A DNA stretch of 20,599 bases from a virus (IMGVR_UViG_3300035698_000247:1-20599); one strand, 5' to 3'. Numbered from the stretch's first letter, positions 6,724 to 14,727 are shown. Numbers and translations: made by a program. The notes: generated by a model not told the origin, from the sequence alone.

Positions 6724-7916
6724 AGGAAAGTTACCGTAGCCGCTTTGGCTTTCTCACCCACTCCCAGGGCGTACGTGTCTATATTTATGGTGGACTGTTC
6801 TACTATTACGCCCGTAAATATACCGCCGGATGCGCTAACGATATCGTCGACTACACCAGCTACCCCGCTGTTAGTTATGCGGTCCCTTCTTGGTAATACG
6901 GATAGACCCGCGATAAAAGGTCCCCTGTCGAGGAAATATTCTTCTACGGCGCCCGTTATCGTCGCTTGTACTTGCGCCAGGTTATCTACTTGTAGCCCTG
7001 TAACTTTAACGTCGAATCCCGTACGTGTGATAGGGAACGAATTAGCCAGGGCGTTAGCGGGTCGCCTACTGGCTAGACCGTTCTGGTCCAACTCAATAGA
7101 ATCTAATACCGCCTGCAGTTGCGCCAACGTTGGTACCCCGTCCGGGTCTCCGGAGCTTTCCACCGTGGCCTCGACGTATACGTCGACCTGTCCGGGGCAA
7201 TCGCTGGTATAAGGGTATACGTTAATAACCCCGGCTACTTCTTCGCCCCATATCTCATAATCAGCATACGCCCCACCCTGGGGTCTTTTCTGGAATCTGT
7301 CTATAACTCGCTGGCGGTACGCTTCTGTACTTTCAGCATTCGCGCCGGTAACGGTCTGGATAACCACAACGGCGTTACGCGATACGTTAGCCAGGGGGTT
7401 AGCGAAGGAAATAATAGCGCCGGGGTCTAAGTTCCCTATAGCGCCGGAACCGCCCCCGCCTGCCTGGTCCGAAGCTGCCCTTACGGTCGCCTGGACGACT
7501 GAGGCGTCTAGAGCTACCGCGCCTATCGTAATGTAGGTAACCCCGTTATCGGTGCCTACTAATTGGGTCCCGGAGGGCAATACGCCGACCTGGGTATCGA
7601 CGGTAATATCGATAAGTAATTCGGCGCTAGTGGCTGGTACCGGGTCACCTACCCCGATAAGTCGGCCCCACTCGGTAAGCGGTGTTACTACTTCGCCGTT
7701 AACGGTAGTTTCTTTATCGCTGGCAGTTTGTACGAATACCTGCCGGGACATAAACCCGCCGTACTTATACAAAAGCACGAATACGCCGGCTACGGCCTTC
7801 GCTAAGACCCTTAAAAACGATTTAGGTAGTAGTGGTATAGTTTGGTTAAGAGACGCTTCTAGCTGCGCGATAATATTGTCGCTTATTTCTTTAGTTGTTG
7901 GGGTCTGTAGACTCAT
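6720..7916 (-). CDS. Baseplate J-like protein (Mu gp47-like)
   Basis: Baseplate wedge protein that helps couple the hub to the sheath. 398 residues. Features of the Baseplate_J family: N-terminal helical region, GVLPSGTQLVGTDNGVTYIT segment, glycine-rich DQAGGGGSGAIGNLDPG loop, NAESTEAYRQRVIDRFQKRPQGGAYADYEIWG, and a C-terminal GVAGVVDDIVSASGG region. The frame extends to 7931, but the ATG at 7916 (MSLQTPTTKEI) is preferred since it overlaps the upstream stop as ATGA. Order gp46-gp47-gp48 is the Mu baseplate order. Confidence 0.92.
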   Translation of the reverse strand: MSLQTPTTKEISDNIIAQLEASLNQTIPLLPKSFLRVLAKAVAGVFVLLYKYGGFMSRQVFVQTASDKETTVNGEVVTPLTEWGRLIGVGDPVPATSAELLIDITVDTQVGVLPSGTQLVGTDNGVTYITIGAVALDASVVQATVRAASDQAGGGGSGAIGNLDPGAIISFANPLANVSRNAVVVIQTVTGANAESTEAYRQRVIDRFQKRPQGGAYADYEIWGEEVAGVINVYPYTSDCPGQVDVYVEATVESSGDPDGVPTLAQLQAVLDSIELDQNGLASRRPANALANSFPITRTGFDVKVTGLQVDNLAQVQATITGAVEEYFLDRGPFIAGLSVLPRRDRITNSGVAGVVDDIVSASGGIFTGVIVEQSTINIDTYALGVGEKAKAATVTFL

Positions 7917-8359
7917 GCGCCGGCCTTCCAATTCTCTACGAACTCGAAGCTAGATTCTTCGCCCTGGGCCTCGATATCGATTGTTAGTTTGATTCTGTTT
8001 ATACCTGGGATACTGGCGACCACGTTAACCGAGGACGCTACTTTATTCGTAATAAACCAGGATAAATCCCTATTCGCCGCGTCTTCTATGCGACGTAAAT
8101 TTCCGCTAGTAGCGGTTAACGCTTGTAATAAATTCTGGGTTTCGCTGCGGTATTCCCTGGCCGGGTCCACCTCGTCGATATTGGCCCACCAGTTCGCCTG
8201 GTTGTCGGCTCTACCGTCGTCGTCTTCATTGCCGCCAAACAACGACAAATAGGCGGACGTTTCTAGCCCGCCGCCCATAGTAACGATACCACCTTCGACT
8301 GTAATATTACCGTCGTCGTCTGTCTGGAATAGGCTAACGTCGCCTTGTTGTTCTGCCAT
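7913..8359 (-). CDS. Mu gp46-like baseplate protein
   Basis: 148 residues with the GP46 signature: an N-terminal beta part (DVSLFQTDDDGNITVEGG), LSLFGGNEDDDGRADNQANWWAN, and EVDPAREYRSETQNLLQ, followed by a C-terminal DIEAQGEESSFEFVENW. The family resembles T4 gp25-type wedge proteins in position, between spike (gp45) and J (gp47), and is thought to contact the sheath. The start forms a one-base TAATG overlap with the gp45-like gene and the end an ATGA overlap with gp47. No anomalies seen. Confidence 0.88.
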   Translation of the reverse strand: MAEQQGDVSLFQTDDDGNITVEGGIVTMGGGLETSAYLSLFGGNEDDDGRADNQANWWANIDEVDPAREYRSETQNLLQALTATSGNLRRIEDAANRDLSWFITNKVASSVNVVASIPGINRIKLTIDIEAQGEESSFEFVENWKAGA

Positions 8360-8997
8360 TAGGTATTAGGCCCTGTATTACCCGGGGGTGTACCGGCTAG
8401 GTGTAAATGCCCCGCCAATTCTTTACCGGCTGCCTTAACGGACGTACTGCCTGCTATGGTGTCGCCTGTAATCGTCGCTGGACTTGTTATATTCCCGCTA
8501 GTATCTATAGTAACACCATTTACCAGAAAGTCCCCTCCGGCCGCTAGTTCGAAAGAACCGCTACCGTTGTCGCCTTTAATAGAGCCGTCCGCCTTAGCGT
8601 CGAACGTAGATTCCGGCGTCGTGGTTATAGCGCCGCCGTCTGGCTGTAAAGTTATAGACCCGTTTTCGTTTAAGACGGTCGCTTCTCCGGTATTCTTAAG
8701 CCATATTTCGACAATAACGACGCCGTCTTCGTCCCTGGCGTAGATACGTTTATCGCCGGGCTGGGCTTTAGGTTCGTTAAGCGGGTCCAGGTATCCAATA
8801 GCAGATTCCCGACCCGAACCGCTATCGGTATTTAAGGCCACGTAGTCGCCTGGTAACGGGTGCGAATCGTCCCCGGCTGCTGCGAAATGCTCGGCGGTTA
8901 TATTAGGTCCTCCGCCCGGGTCGACTTTAACGTCGGAGATTTTCGCCTCATTCCTGGAAGTGCGTAGGAAGGATAAAAGTTTCGCTATTCGTCCCAT
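8359..8997 (-). CDS. Baseplate spike protein, Mu gp45/P2 gpV-like
   Basis: Central membrane-piercing spike of the contractile tail. 212 residues. An N-terminal OB-fold-like region has the family segment LPGDYVALNTDSGSGRESAIGYLDP, then RIYARDEDGVVIVEIWLKNTGEATVLNENGSITLQPDGG starts a beta-prism made of short repeating strands. Near the tip is H197-L-H199 in GKELAGHLHLAG, matching the HxH motif by which phage spikes bind an iron ion at the apex. It ends with a Gly/Pro/Thr tail (TPPGNTGPNT). Starts 13 bases inside the hub gene, so is probably coupled. Confidence 0.9.
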   Translation of the reverse strand: MGRIAKLLSFLRTSRNEAKISDVKVDPGGGPNITAEHFAAAGDDSHPLPGDYVALNTDSGSGRESAIGYLDPLNEPKAQPGDKRIYARDEDGVVIVEIWLKNTGEATVLNENGSITLQPDGGAITTTPESTFDAKADGSIKGDNGSGSFELAAGGDFLVNGVTIDTSGNITSPATITGDTIAGSTSVKAAGKELAGHLHLAGTPPGNTGPNT

Positions 8998-10220
8998 GGT
9001 AAAGCCCCCGGGATTTTCCCGCTAAATGCGCCTGGTACTACTAAGTTAAGGGTAGCGGTTTCCGTCGCCCTGTCCCGGCTAAACTCAATAGACCGGATAA
9101 TAAATTCGTATTCTTTGTATATCATAGCGTCGGGGGCTAGTAATTTTATAGACGTATTCGGGTCCCATAGTGTACCGTTCGGGTCTCGCCAGGTAGCTAC
9201 GCGAACCGAGTAGGAAGCCATATTCCCGAACATACGCCCCGACTTAGCTTCTACGGCTGATTTAACGTCAGCGTCCAGTGTATCGGGTGCGTTGAAAGTT
9301 AACGGCCTGGTAACGCCTAATAGGCGCGGATTCTTAACGGTAAACTGGGACCCTGCCAGGCCGACGACTACCGGTTCGATTCCGGTTATATGGCTGTAGT
9401 ATTCCTGGGGGCTAAAGAACGGCGTAACCGATAATACGGGCGCTACCCCCTGCTGCAGTCTTGCGACCGGTTGGCCGCCTTCCGAAGACTGTAGGAATAC
9501 CAATTTACCGCGCGACGAACTGGATATTATTAAGTTACGCTGTTTCGCTAACTCGGTTAAAAACGCTAAAACTTTCTTACCGGGCTCGATGGCTACGCGT
9601 TCAAATACTGCGCCCTGGTCTGCTTTAAAATCCACACTTACGCCGAAGGGCGCGGCCAATGCGGTAGCTATGTCGCGTAGGCCTTGGTTATCGAACTCTA
9701 GCGGGAAAGAGCTAGCCGGCGGAGTACAATCGTTAAGAACACCCGGCAAGGAATAACCGCTTACGGCTATTATTTTCTGCGCGTTTTCTAAAACTGGGCT
9801 TACGGCGACCATGGTACCAGTGAATAGCGGGGCCCCGCCGACCGTAATAGTAACGCTTTTAAATGAGAACGGGCGGAACGTCTGCCTAAAGCCCGGCGCT
9901 TCGGAGTCGAACGGCGCACCGAATTCTACCGTATCCACGGTATCGATAGCGCGCGTAATCCGTACCTCGCCCCAAAATCGAAAGCGTTTACCGTCGATTA
10001 GGACAGCGACCTCGTCGTCTGTACTGCTATCTGCGGACTGTTGTACGTTCTGGGGGGCGTCTGGTAGAACTGGAACAGTTAACGTCGTACCGGCTGTTAG
10101 CGGTTGGGCTACGCCGGGGTTCGCTCGGGCTATAAGGTCCGCTTCTTTCTCGGTACCGTATTTCTTACGCGATATACTTTCGAAAGTATCGCCGGTAATT
10201 ACGCTATACGTAGTAGACAA
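8985..10220 (-). CDS. Baseplate hub, Mu gp44/P2 gpD-like, with N-terminal LysM domain
   Basis: Trimeric hub that holds the spike and caps the tube. Residues 3-50 (YSVITGDTFESISRKKYG...ANPGVAQPLTAGTTLTVP) form a LysM domain. From about residue 70 the late-control-D/gp44 fold follows (VLIDGKRFRFWGEVRITRAIDTVDTVEFGAP, PFSFKSVTITVGGAPLFTG, and the C-terminal YEFIIRSIEFSRDRATETATLNLVVP). 411 residues against roughly 380 for Mu gp44, the extra length being the LysM. The start is TTG: AAGGGG (10233-10228) lies seven bases upstream and no in-frame ATG precedes the LysM. It overlaps the gp43-like gene by 17 bases. In P2-type tails the LysM protein is a separate tail gene. Confidence 0.9.
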   Translation of the reverse strand: MSTTYSVITGDTFESISRKKYGTEKEADLIARANPGVAQPLTAGTTLTVPVLPDAPQNVQQSADSSTDDEVAVLIDGKRFRFWGEVRITRAIDTVDTVEFGAPFDSEAPGFRQTFRPFSFKSVTITVGGAPLFTGTMVAVSPVLENAQKIIAVSGYSLPGVLNDCTPPASSFPLEFDNQGLRDIATALAAPFGVSVDFKADQGAVFERVAIEPGKKVLAFLTELAKQRNLIISSSSRGKLVFLQSSEGGQPVARLQQGVAPVLSVTPFFSPQEYYSHITGIEPVVVGLAGSQFTVKNPRLLGVTRPLTFNAPDTLDADVKSAVEAKSGRMFGNMASYSVRVATWRDPNGTLWDPNTSIKLLAPDAMIYKEYEFIIRSIEFSRDRATETATLNLVVPGAFSGKIPGALPWDE

Positions 10221-11463
10221 TTTCGCGCCCCTTCGGTACTTCCAATATTTCAGAGCCGCTTAGATTATTCGAACTAATAAAAAAGTCGAGTTGGTCGTCT
10301 ACGCTTCCGTAGAACTCCGCCACCAGGTCGATAATAGTTCGGTTACGGGTAAGAATTATGCTTCGCTCCTGCTTCAAGGTAAACGATATTTCTACCAGAA
10401 AACCGGCGGTAAGTGCTACGGCTTCCTGCAGTTGTTGGTACGAAGCCCCCGTATCTACTTCGCCTAACGATTGGAAATTCGCGTCCCGCCAGTTTGTTAC
10501 GTCGTCTAGCTGGGTAAGTATTAGTTCCGCCGCCGCCAGCGCTTCGGACTTGGTAGTAAACTGATTATTTACCACGGAAACCACGGAGCCGGTAACGTAC
10601 GTAGACGCGTAAAGGTCTTTAGTGTGGAATCCGTTAGAACTGCTCGCGTCCAGGCTAGGCGTAACGACCGCGTCGTCCCCCGAGATAATAGAGTCCGCCA
10701 GATTTTTATACGCGTCTAGCCGGGCCGTTATGCTGGTTAGCGCTCTCGCAGGGGCCTGCAACATGATAGCGGTTTGAAAGGCTAAAGTTTGAAAGGCTAA
10801 AGTAAGCGGCTGGGCGATTAGTATATCGATGCCCTGATTAATGGAGTCGACTATCGCGTCGAATTGTTTTTGTACGTCTGCCTGGGTGTCTGCCACGGTC
10901 TGCAGTACGCTAGAAGCGGTGCCTAATAATACCTGGTAATCGTTCTTGAACGCCGCGGCGTCGACCGCACTATCCAGGCTAGTAACTTCCTCGAATTCTG
11001 CGGCCACGGCGTCGTTATACTCGTCTATCGCAAGTAACACCGCGCTAGCTGGGTCCGCCTGGGCTGCAGGGTAAATTAACCCTATGGTCTCCCATAAAGT
11101 AATCTCTAATACTGCCTGGTTTGCGCCTGTCTTCAAATCGTCGCGGCGGGTAATAGTGCCGAACGGTACGACGTCCACGGTTCCGTAAATCGGGTGTTCT
11201 AACTTACCGGTACCGCGCTCCAATAATGCGGCCTCGAATGCGTCGGCCTCCTGGTCGTAATCATTGCCCCAAAAGAAAACCCTAAGCGGGTACTTTCTAC
11301 CGGAGTGGCCCAGGTCTTGGACGAACGTACCGTCCGCGTCCGGGAATTCGAAGCCGGTAGTTTTCTTATCTACTTTTTTACTTACATTTTCATACCCGAA
11401 GGTAAGTCGAGCGCCCGAGGGGGGCGTATATGCCGCTTCGCGTATTCTGCCATTCCATGCCAT
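10204..11463 (-). CDS. Mu gp43-like DNA circulation/baseplate protein (DNA_circ_N)
   Basis: The N-terminal 110 residues match the DNA_circ_N type: MAWNGRIREAAYTPPSGARL, FEFPDADGTFVQDLGHSGRKYPLRVFFWG, AFEAALLERGTGKLEHPIYGTVDVVPFG. The name comes from an old DNA-circularisation proposal; in Mu-like tails the protein is a hub-proximal baseplate component. The middle and C-terminus are helical and end LEVPKGREIVYYV, a LysM-adjacent style tail. 419 residues from the ATG at 11463, which overlaps the preceding stop as TAATG; an upstream TTG (11469) is less likely. Contains an exact 15-bp tandem duplication (LAFQT twice). Confidence 0.87.
   Translation of the reverse strand: MAWNGRIREAAYTPPSGARLTFGYENVSKKVDKKTTGFEFPDADGTFVQDLGHSGRKYPLRVFFWGNDYDQEADAFEAALLERGTGKLEHPIYGTVDVVPFGTITRRDDLKTGANQAVLEITLWETIGLIYPAAQADPASAVLLAIDEYNDAVAAEFEEVTSLDSAVDAAAFKNDYQVLLGTASSVLQTVADTQADVQKQFDAIVDSINQGIDILIAQPLTLAFQTLAFQTAIMLQAPARALTSITARLDAYKNLADSIISGDDAVVTPSLDASSSNGFHTKDLYASTYVTGSVVSVVNNQFTTKSEALAAAELILTQLDDVTNWRDANFQSLGEVDTGASYQQLQEAVALTAGFLVEISFTLKQERSIILTRNRTIIDLVAEFYGSVDDQLDFFISSNNLSGSEILEVPKGREIVYYV
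10772..10801 (-). repeat. Exact 15-bp tandem duplication in the gp43-like gene
   Basis: Plus-strand unit GTTTGAAAGGCTAAA occurs twice back to back, encoding LAFQT-LAFQT in the central helical part of the protein. The frame is preserved. Confidence 0.93.
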
Positions 11464-11810
11464 TAGCAAATTACCTTAAGTTTTATTTCCGTCGAGTACC
11501 CTTCGCCGACTATTACCTCCGGCTCTAGGTCTGCGGCGGTTACGTAGCTTACCTTGGGGGAGTACGCGGGCTGTATAGGCTTAAGGGCCAACATACCGAA
11601 CTTAACGCGTACAGTGTCATTCAAGAACGAAACGTCGTCGGTGCTGCTGTCTATTTTAGTGATACCGCACGGCATGGGGGGCCCGCAAACCGCGACAGTA
11701 ACGACCGTAGCCCCTAGCGCGGTCAAATCCACGGGGGCACCCAGGCTATCGACTATATTGAAAACGGTTTCGTTACCCGAGTTTTTTGCCGCAGTTATAG
11801 GTATCAGCAT
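11463..11810 (-). CDS. Tail-region protein, 115 aa, unknown
   Basis: Starts MLIPITAAKNSGNETVFNIV and looks like an all-beta domain with alternating hydrophobic residues (VDLTALGATVVTVAVCG, DTVRVKFGMLAL, EGYSTEIKLKVIC). Three cysteines, no signal peptide and no membrane segment. It starts five bases after the stop of a 48-residue gene and its stop overlaps the gp43-like start as TAATG, so it belongs to the tail operon. This position, between tape measure and gp43, is normally empty in Mu, so a minor tail component is a reasonable guess only. Confidence 0.72.
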   Translation of the reverse strand: MLIPITAAKNSGNETVFNIVDSLGAPVDLTALGATVVTVAVCGPPMPCGITKIDSSTDDVSFLNDTVRVKFGMLALKPIQPAYSPKVSYVTAADLEPEVIVGEGYSTEIKLKVIC

Positions 11811-11814
11811 GATT

Positions 11815-11961
11815 TTAGCTCGCCGGTTGCGCTATCTGTAGGGAGTTTATAGTCGAATCCTCGCCTATAACATAGCTAGTGCTTGAAACTACCAGTTCTT
11901 GTGCCCCGGTGCCGACATTGTCGGCTTGCGAGTTCGTAGAGTTTGTGTTTAATGAGGGCAT
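11815..11961 (-). CDS. Very small Ser/Thr/Asn-rich protein, 48 aa, unknown
   Basis: Encodes MPSLNTNSTNSQADNVGTGA, then QELVVSSTSYVIGEDSTINS and LQIAQPAS before TAA. AAGGA precedes the ATG by nine bases, the start is four bases after the stop of the 86-residue gene, and the stop is five bases before the next ATG, so it fits the operon spacing exactly. Composition is low-complexity at the N-terminus and beta-like afterwards. No known family comes to mind. Without it the operon would have an unexplained 155-base gap. Confidence 0.68.
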   Translation of the reverse strand: MPSLNTNSTNSQADNVGTGAQELVVSSTSYVIGEDSTINSLQIAQPAS

Positions 11962-11965
11962 TGTA

Positions 11966-12226
11966 CTAGATCCTTATCGTAAAACTATTTGGTGTAGTTT
12001 GTATGGTTTTTGCGCTGTCGTCAATTTCTATAATTTTTGTTAGGGTATCTACCACGATAACAAAGTCTGGGGCTACATCCGGAATATCCCCCGCACTGCC
12101 GGCGAAGACCAACGACGGTAATTCTGCCGAGAATTCAAAAGTACCATCAGCGCTCCATTCGTATATCTCATCGCCAGCGTCTTGAGTATTGGCCGGCGCC
12201 CCCGTTACCGAGTCTATCGTGGGCAT
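11966..12226 (-). CDS. Tail-region protein, 86 aa, unknown
   Basis: An acidic, beta-rich small protein: MPTIDSVTGAPANTQDAGDE, then YEWSADGTFEFSAELPSLVF, with a C-terminal VIVVDTLTKIIEIDDSAKTIQ strand pair. No cysteine, signal or membrane segment. Its ATG overlaps the tape-measure stop as TAATG (12226), implying coupling to the tape measure and production in similar amounts. A role as a small tail-tip or tape-measure-associated component fits the position, but there is no motif to support it. Confidence 0.72.
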   Translation of the reverse strand: MPTIDSVTGAPANTQDAGDEIYEWSADGTFEFSAELPSLVFAGSAGDIPDVAPDFVIVVDTLTKIIEIDDSAKTIQTTPNSFTIRI

Positions 12227-13992
12227 TAGAAGGACCCCGAGGGCTGTAACAATAAACCAGGACCCATACTTCCGCTAGTCACTTCCGCGCGTCCTGACTC
12301 GTCGCGGATTGTTACTTCGGCGGTGCTGGTGGTCCGCTGTTCTTCAATACTTCGCGCTACTCGTTCCTGTGGGCTTACTACCTGGGGGCCTGCGCCGGCG
12401 CCCTGGTCTGTATCGTCGCCCGCGTCAAAGCCCAGGGATACCGCTAATTTACTTATAGCGTCGCCGAAACCGCCCTTAAATGCGTCTTTTATAAATTTTA
12501 TAGTACGGACTACTAACTCTAGCGGGGCTAGTATGGCCCTTATAAATGGGTTCATTTTACCGAATGCTTCCGCTACTTCGTCAATCCATACGACCAGCGC
12601 CGTAAACGCGGCTATAGCTGCTATTACTGCCAGGACTATTAGACCTAAAGGGTTTAAGGCCATAACGAGATTAACAAGGGTTAGTATCGCTATCAGACTC
12701 TTAAGGACTAACGCGAAGGCTATAAACACTCCTATAGCTTTAGCGCCCCATTGCACCCATTCGATTATAGCCGGTAGGTTAGTTATTAACCCCGCTATAA
12801 AGTCGCCTACTCTAGTAGCGATTAAATCTTCGTTAGCGCCTACCCATTTCGTCATGTTATCAACGACGTCTTTTAATGGCCCATTATTTAACCCGAATAT
12901 CTTGACTTTTACGGCATCTACTGCAGACCCTAGTAATAGCATACTGCCTTCAAAAGTATCCATTCGGAGGGCTGCCATTTTGTCGGCGGCGCCCTTGGCG
13001 TTTTCGAGTTCTTTAGTTAGTTTTTCTAGTTTACCGGTTTCGAATAGTTTACTTAAATTAGCCGCTGCTTTTTGACCTCGTAACCCTACTAGCTCCGCTA
13101 AAAATGCCACCTGGTCAAAGTTTCCGCCGACCTTCTTAGAAGCCTTAGACAATTGATTAAGCACCTTCGAAAGCGGTAACATATTGCCTTTAGAGTCTTT
13201 AAAAGATACCCCTAAACGCCGCATTTTCTTTTGCATTCCGACGGTAGGCGCCGCCATTTTAGTAAGCATGGTGTTAAACGCGGAACCTGCAACCGACGCA
13301 TCTAACCCGACGTCTTGCAACAATGCGACGCCCGCGATAACCTCTTCTAAGGGTATGTTCAATTCTTTAGCAGTTGAAGCCACATTCTTCATTGATTCGC
13401 CGAGGGTGCCTATAGACGAGTTCGTACGCGCCGACGCTAGCGCCAACACGTCCGCAACCCTGGAGGCCTCTACAGTTTCAAGCCCCATACCCTTCAACAC
13501 GTTAGATACGTGGTTCGCTACTTCCGCAATCTCTAGGCCGGAAGCGGCGGCGGCGCTCAATACTGCGGGGGTGGCACTTAGTATATCGTTCGCTTTAAAG
13601 CCCGCGCGCGCCATTACTTCCATGGCGTTGGCTGCTTGAGTTGATGTAAATTTAGTGGTTCGCCCTAATTTTAAGGCTAGGTTTTCGAGGGGCTCTATCT
13701 CTTTTCTGGTCTGCAGGGATACCGCGCCTACGTTGGTTATGGCTTGCTCGAAGTCGGCACCCGCCGCTATTACGTTAGCTGATAGCGCGCCGAATATAGC
13801 GCCCGCTACCGCTACGTTCCGGCCGACGGTTTTAAGCCCTCCACCGAATTTATTAACGCTGCGGTTAAGTTTGTCGAAGCCTCGACCCATTGAGCGGGTT
13901 AATTTACCTACTCGGTTTTGCATCCGGGTAACTGGTGCCGTTACGCGGTCTACTGCCTTAAACACGGCTTCTACGCTAAAACGGCCTGCCAT
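12226..13992 (-). CDS. Tail tape measure protein (TP901-type)
   Basis: Sets tail length and is probably ejected with DNA. The N-terminus carries the TP901 tape-measure core: FEQAITNVGAVSLQTRKEIEPLE, LKLGRTTKFTSTQAANAMEVMARAGF, VSNVLKGMGLETVEASRVADVLALASART, and ESMKNVASTAKELNIPLEEV. Residues about 416-473 are a long hydrophobic stretch (at least two membrane-like helices). The C-terminal 70 residues are polar. At 588 residues and roughly 0.15 nm per residue, the predicted tail is about 85-90 nm, short for a myovirus. SD AGGGG. It follows the frameshifting chaperone with an eight-base gap. Confidence 0.93.
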   Translation of the reverse strand: MAGRFSVEAVFKAVDRVTAPVTRMQNRVGKLTRSMGRGFDKLNRSVNKFGGGLKTVGRNVAVAGAIFGALSANVIAAGADFEQAITNVGAVSLQTRKEIEPLENLALKLGRTTKFTSTQAANAMEVMARAGFKANDILSATPAVLSAAAASGLEIAEVANHVSNVLKGMGLETVEASRVADVLALASARTNSSIGTLGESMKNVASTAKELNIPLEEVIAGVALLQDVGLDASVAGSAFNTMLTKMAAPTVGMQKKMRRLGVSFKDSKGNMLPLSKVLNQLSKASKKVGGNFDQVAFLAELVGLRGQKAAANLSKLFETGKLEKLTKELENAKGAADKMAALRMDTFEGSMLLLGSAVDAVKVKIFGLNNGPLKDVVDNMTKWVGANEDLIATRVGDFIAGLITNLPAIIEWVQWGAKAIGVFIAFALVLKSLIAILTLVNLVMALNPLGLIVLAVIAAIAAFTALVVWIDEVAEAFGKMNPFIRAILAPLELVVRTIKFIKDAFKGGFGDAISKLAVSLGFDAGDDTDQGAGAGPQVVSPQERVARSIEEQRTTSTAEVTIRDESGRAEVTSGSMGPGLLLQPSGSF

Positions 13993-14000
13993 AATTACCC

Positions 14001-14629
14001 CTATTTAGGTTTTGTATGCTCTCTTAGCTCCGCGCGCAATCCTTCGTAAAAGAATCGTATTTCATGCGCTAAAAGCGTTCTGGCATCCGGTAGGCCTGGG
14101 TAATCTCGGCTAACCTGTAGTAACATTTCAGTATATACAGGCTGGAACGTGTGGCTATGTTTCCCGTCTTTATCTTTCGGGAGCCTTTCGTCCGCGCCGC
14201 GACGAACTATCAGGGTCCGGACTAACCCAAAAAAAGCGTTGTTATTGCCATGCAGACTTTAAGGTCCGGCATTTTCATTTTACTAAACGTGTTCGCGTGG
14301 GTCTTAGTAATCTCCCCCATAGACGCGTACAGTTTTCCGATATCTTCGGTTTTCTTCTTACGGTCCATTGCCATAAGAGACGCGCCCGTCGGTTCGTAGA
14401 ACGTAATAACGTCCGCGTCGTTCGTGCGTTGTGGTGTAAATACGGGTTCGCCGTTATCATTTACTACCAGGGACCCCGACTGGATAGCCGCGATAATCCG
14501 GTCTTTCTGCTGTTCAAACCCTTTTTTATCTTCCGCGTCCATATCGACCGGGTCGATATCGAGGTCCATAGATTCCGCGAATCGGTTAAAATCTTGTTCG
14601 GCTACTTCTTTCGCTATTTTATCAGTCAT
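14001..14629 (-). CDS. Tail assembly chaperone, -1 frameshift extended form (lambda G-GT / Mu gp41-gp42 type)
   Basis: Reading T TTT TTG at 14234-14228 with a -1 slip leaves the zero frame before its TAG and continues for 75 codons to TAG at 14001-14003, giving a 209-residue fusion. The extension (GLVRTLIVRRGADERL, SHTFQPVYTEMLLQ, YPGLPDARTLLAHEIRFFYEGLRAELREHTKP) has the highly typical C-terminal chaperone signature IRFFYxGLRxELR. It has no start codon of its own near its head, so frameshifting is the natural way to make it. It fills the otherwise blank 230 bases before the tape measure, whose folding it should assist. Confidence 0.9.
14222..14629 (-). CDS. Tail assembly chaperone, short (zero-frame) form
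   Basis: 135-residue helical acidic protein (MTDKIAKEVAEQDFNRFAES..., FYEPTGASLMAMDRKKKTEDIGKLYASM, LKVCMAITTLFLG) located between tail tube and tape measure, the conserved place for the gpG-like chaperone. It ends two codons after the slippery heptamer, which is where such short forms stop. It binds the tape measure during tail assembly and is usually absent from virions. Translation starts at ATG 14629 after a 98-base gap from the tube gene. Confidence 0.87.
   Translation of the reverse strand: MTDKIAKEVAEQDFNRFAESMDLDIDPVDMDAEDKKGFEQQKDRIIAAIQSGSLVVNDNGEPVFTPQRTNDADVITFYEPTGASLMAMDRKKKTEDIGKLYASMGEITKTHANTFSKMKMPDLKVCMAITTLFLG
14228..14234 (-). promoter_or_regulatory. -1 ribosomal frameshift slippery heptamer T TTT TTG
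   Basis: On the minus strand the codons are ACG CTT TTT TTG GGT TAG, so the seven bases T TTT TTG are in the X XXY YYZ register with the zero frame. The zero-frame stop is only one codon beyond. After slipping, the next codon is GGG at 14228-14226. A homopolymer of seven T precedes GGG, a classic phage site. No strong downstream pseudoknot was identified by eye. Confidence 0.88.
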
Positions 14630-14667
14630 AATTAAGCCCTATTTGCTTTATTAAATTGGTGCCGCAC

Positions 14668-14720
14668 CCTGGAACTAACCAGGCGAAGGGATAGGGCGCC
14701 CGCGCGGCATTATGCCCTAT
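14668..14720 (-). other. Two inverted repeats in the gap between tail tube and chaperone genes
   Basis: Stem 1 pairs 14691-14697 with 14714-14720 (ATAGGGC/GCCCTAT) around a GC-rich loop that can itself fold. Stem 2 pairs 14668-14672 with 14679-14683 (CCTGG/CCAGG, six-base loop). Neither is followed by a T run on the minus strand, so they are not canonical intrinsic terminators. They may stabilise or process the upstream sheath-tube message, or attenuate transcription. Confidence 0.4.
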
Positions 14721-14727
14721 GTTTATC

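Noticed and set aside
12323-13075. 250-codon plus-strand frame opposite the tape measure
   Set aside because: Low-complexity Ser/Ala/Thr/Ile composition typical of the antisense of an Ala/Leu-rich gene; no ribosome site and no family resemblance.
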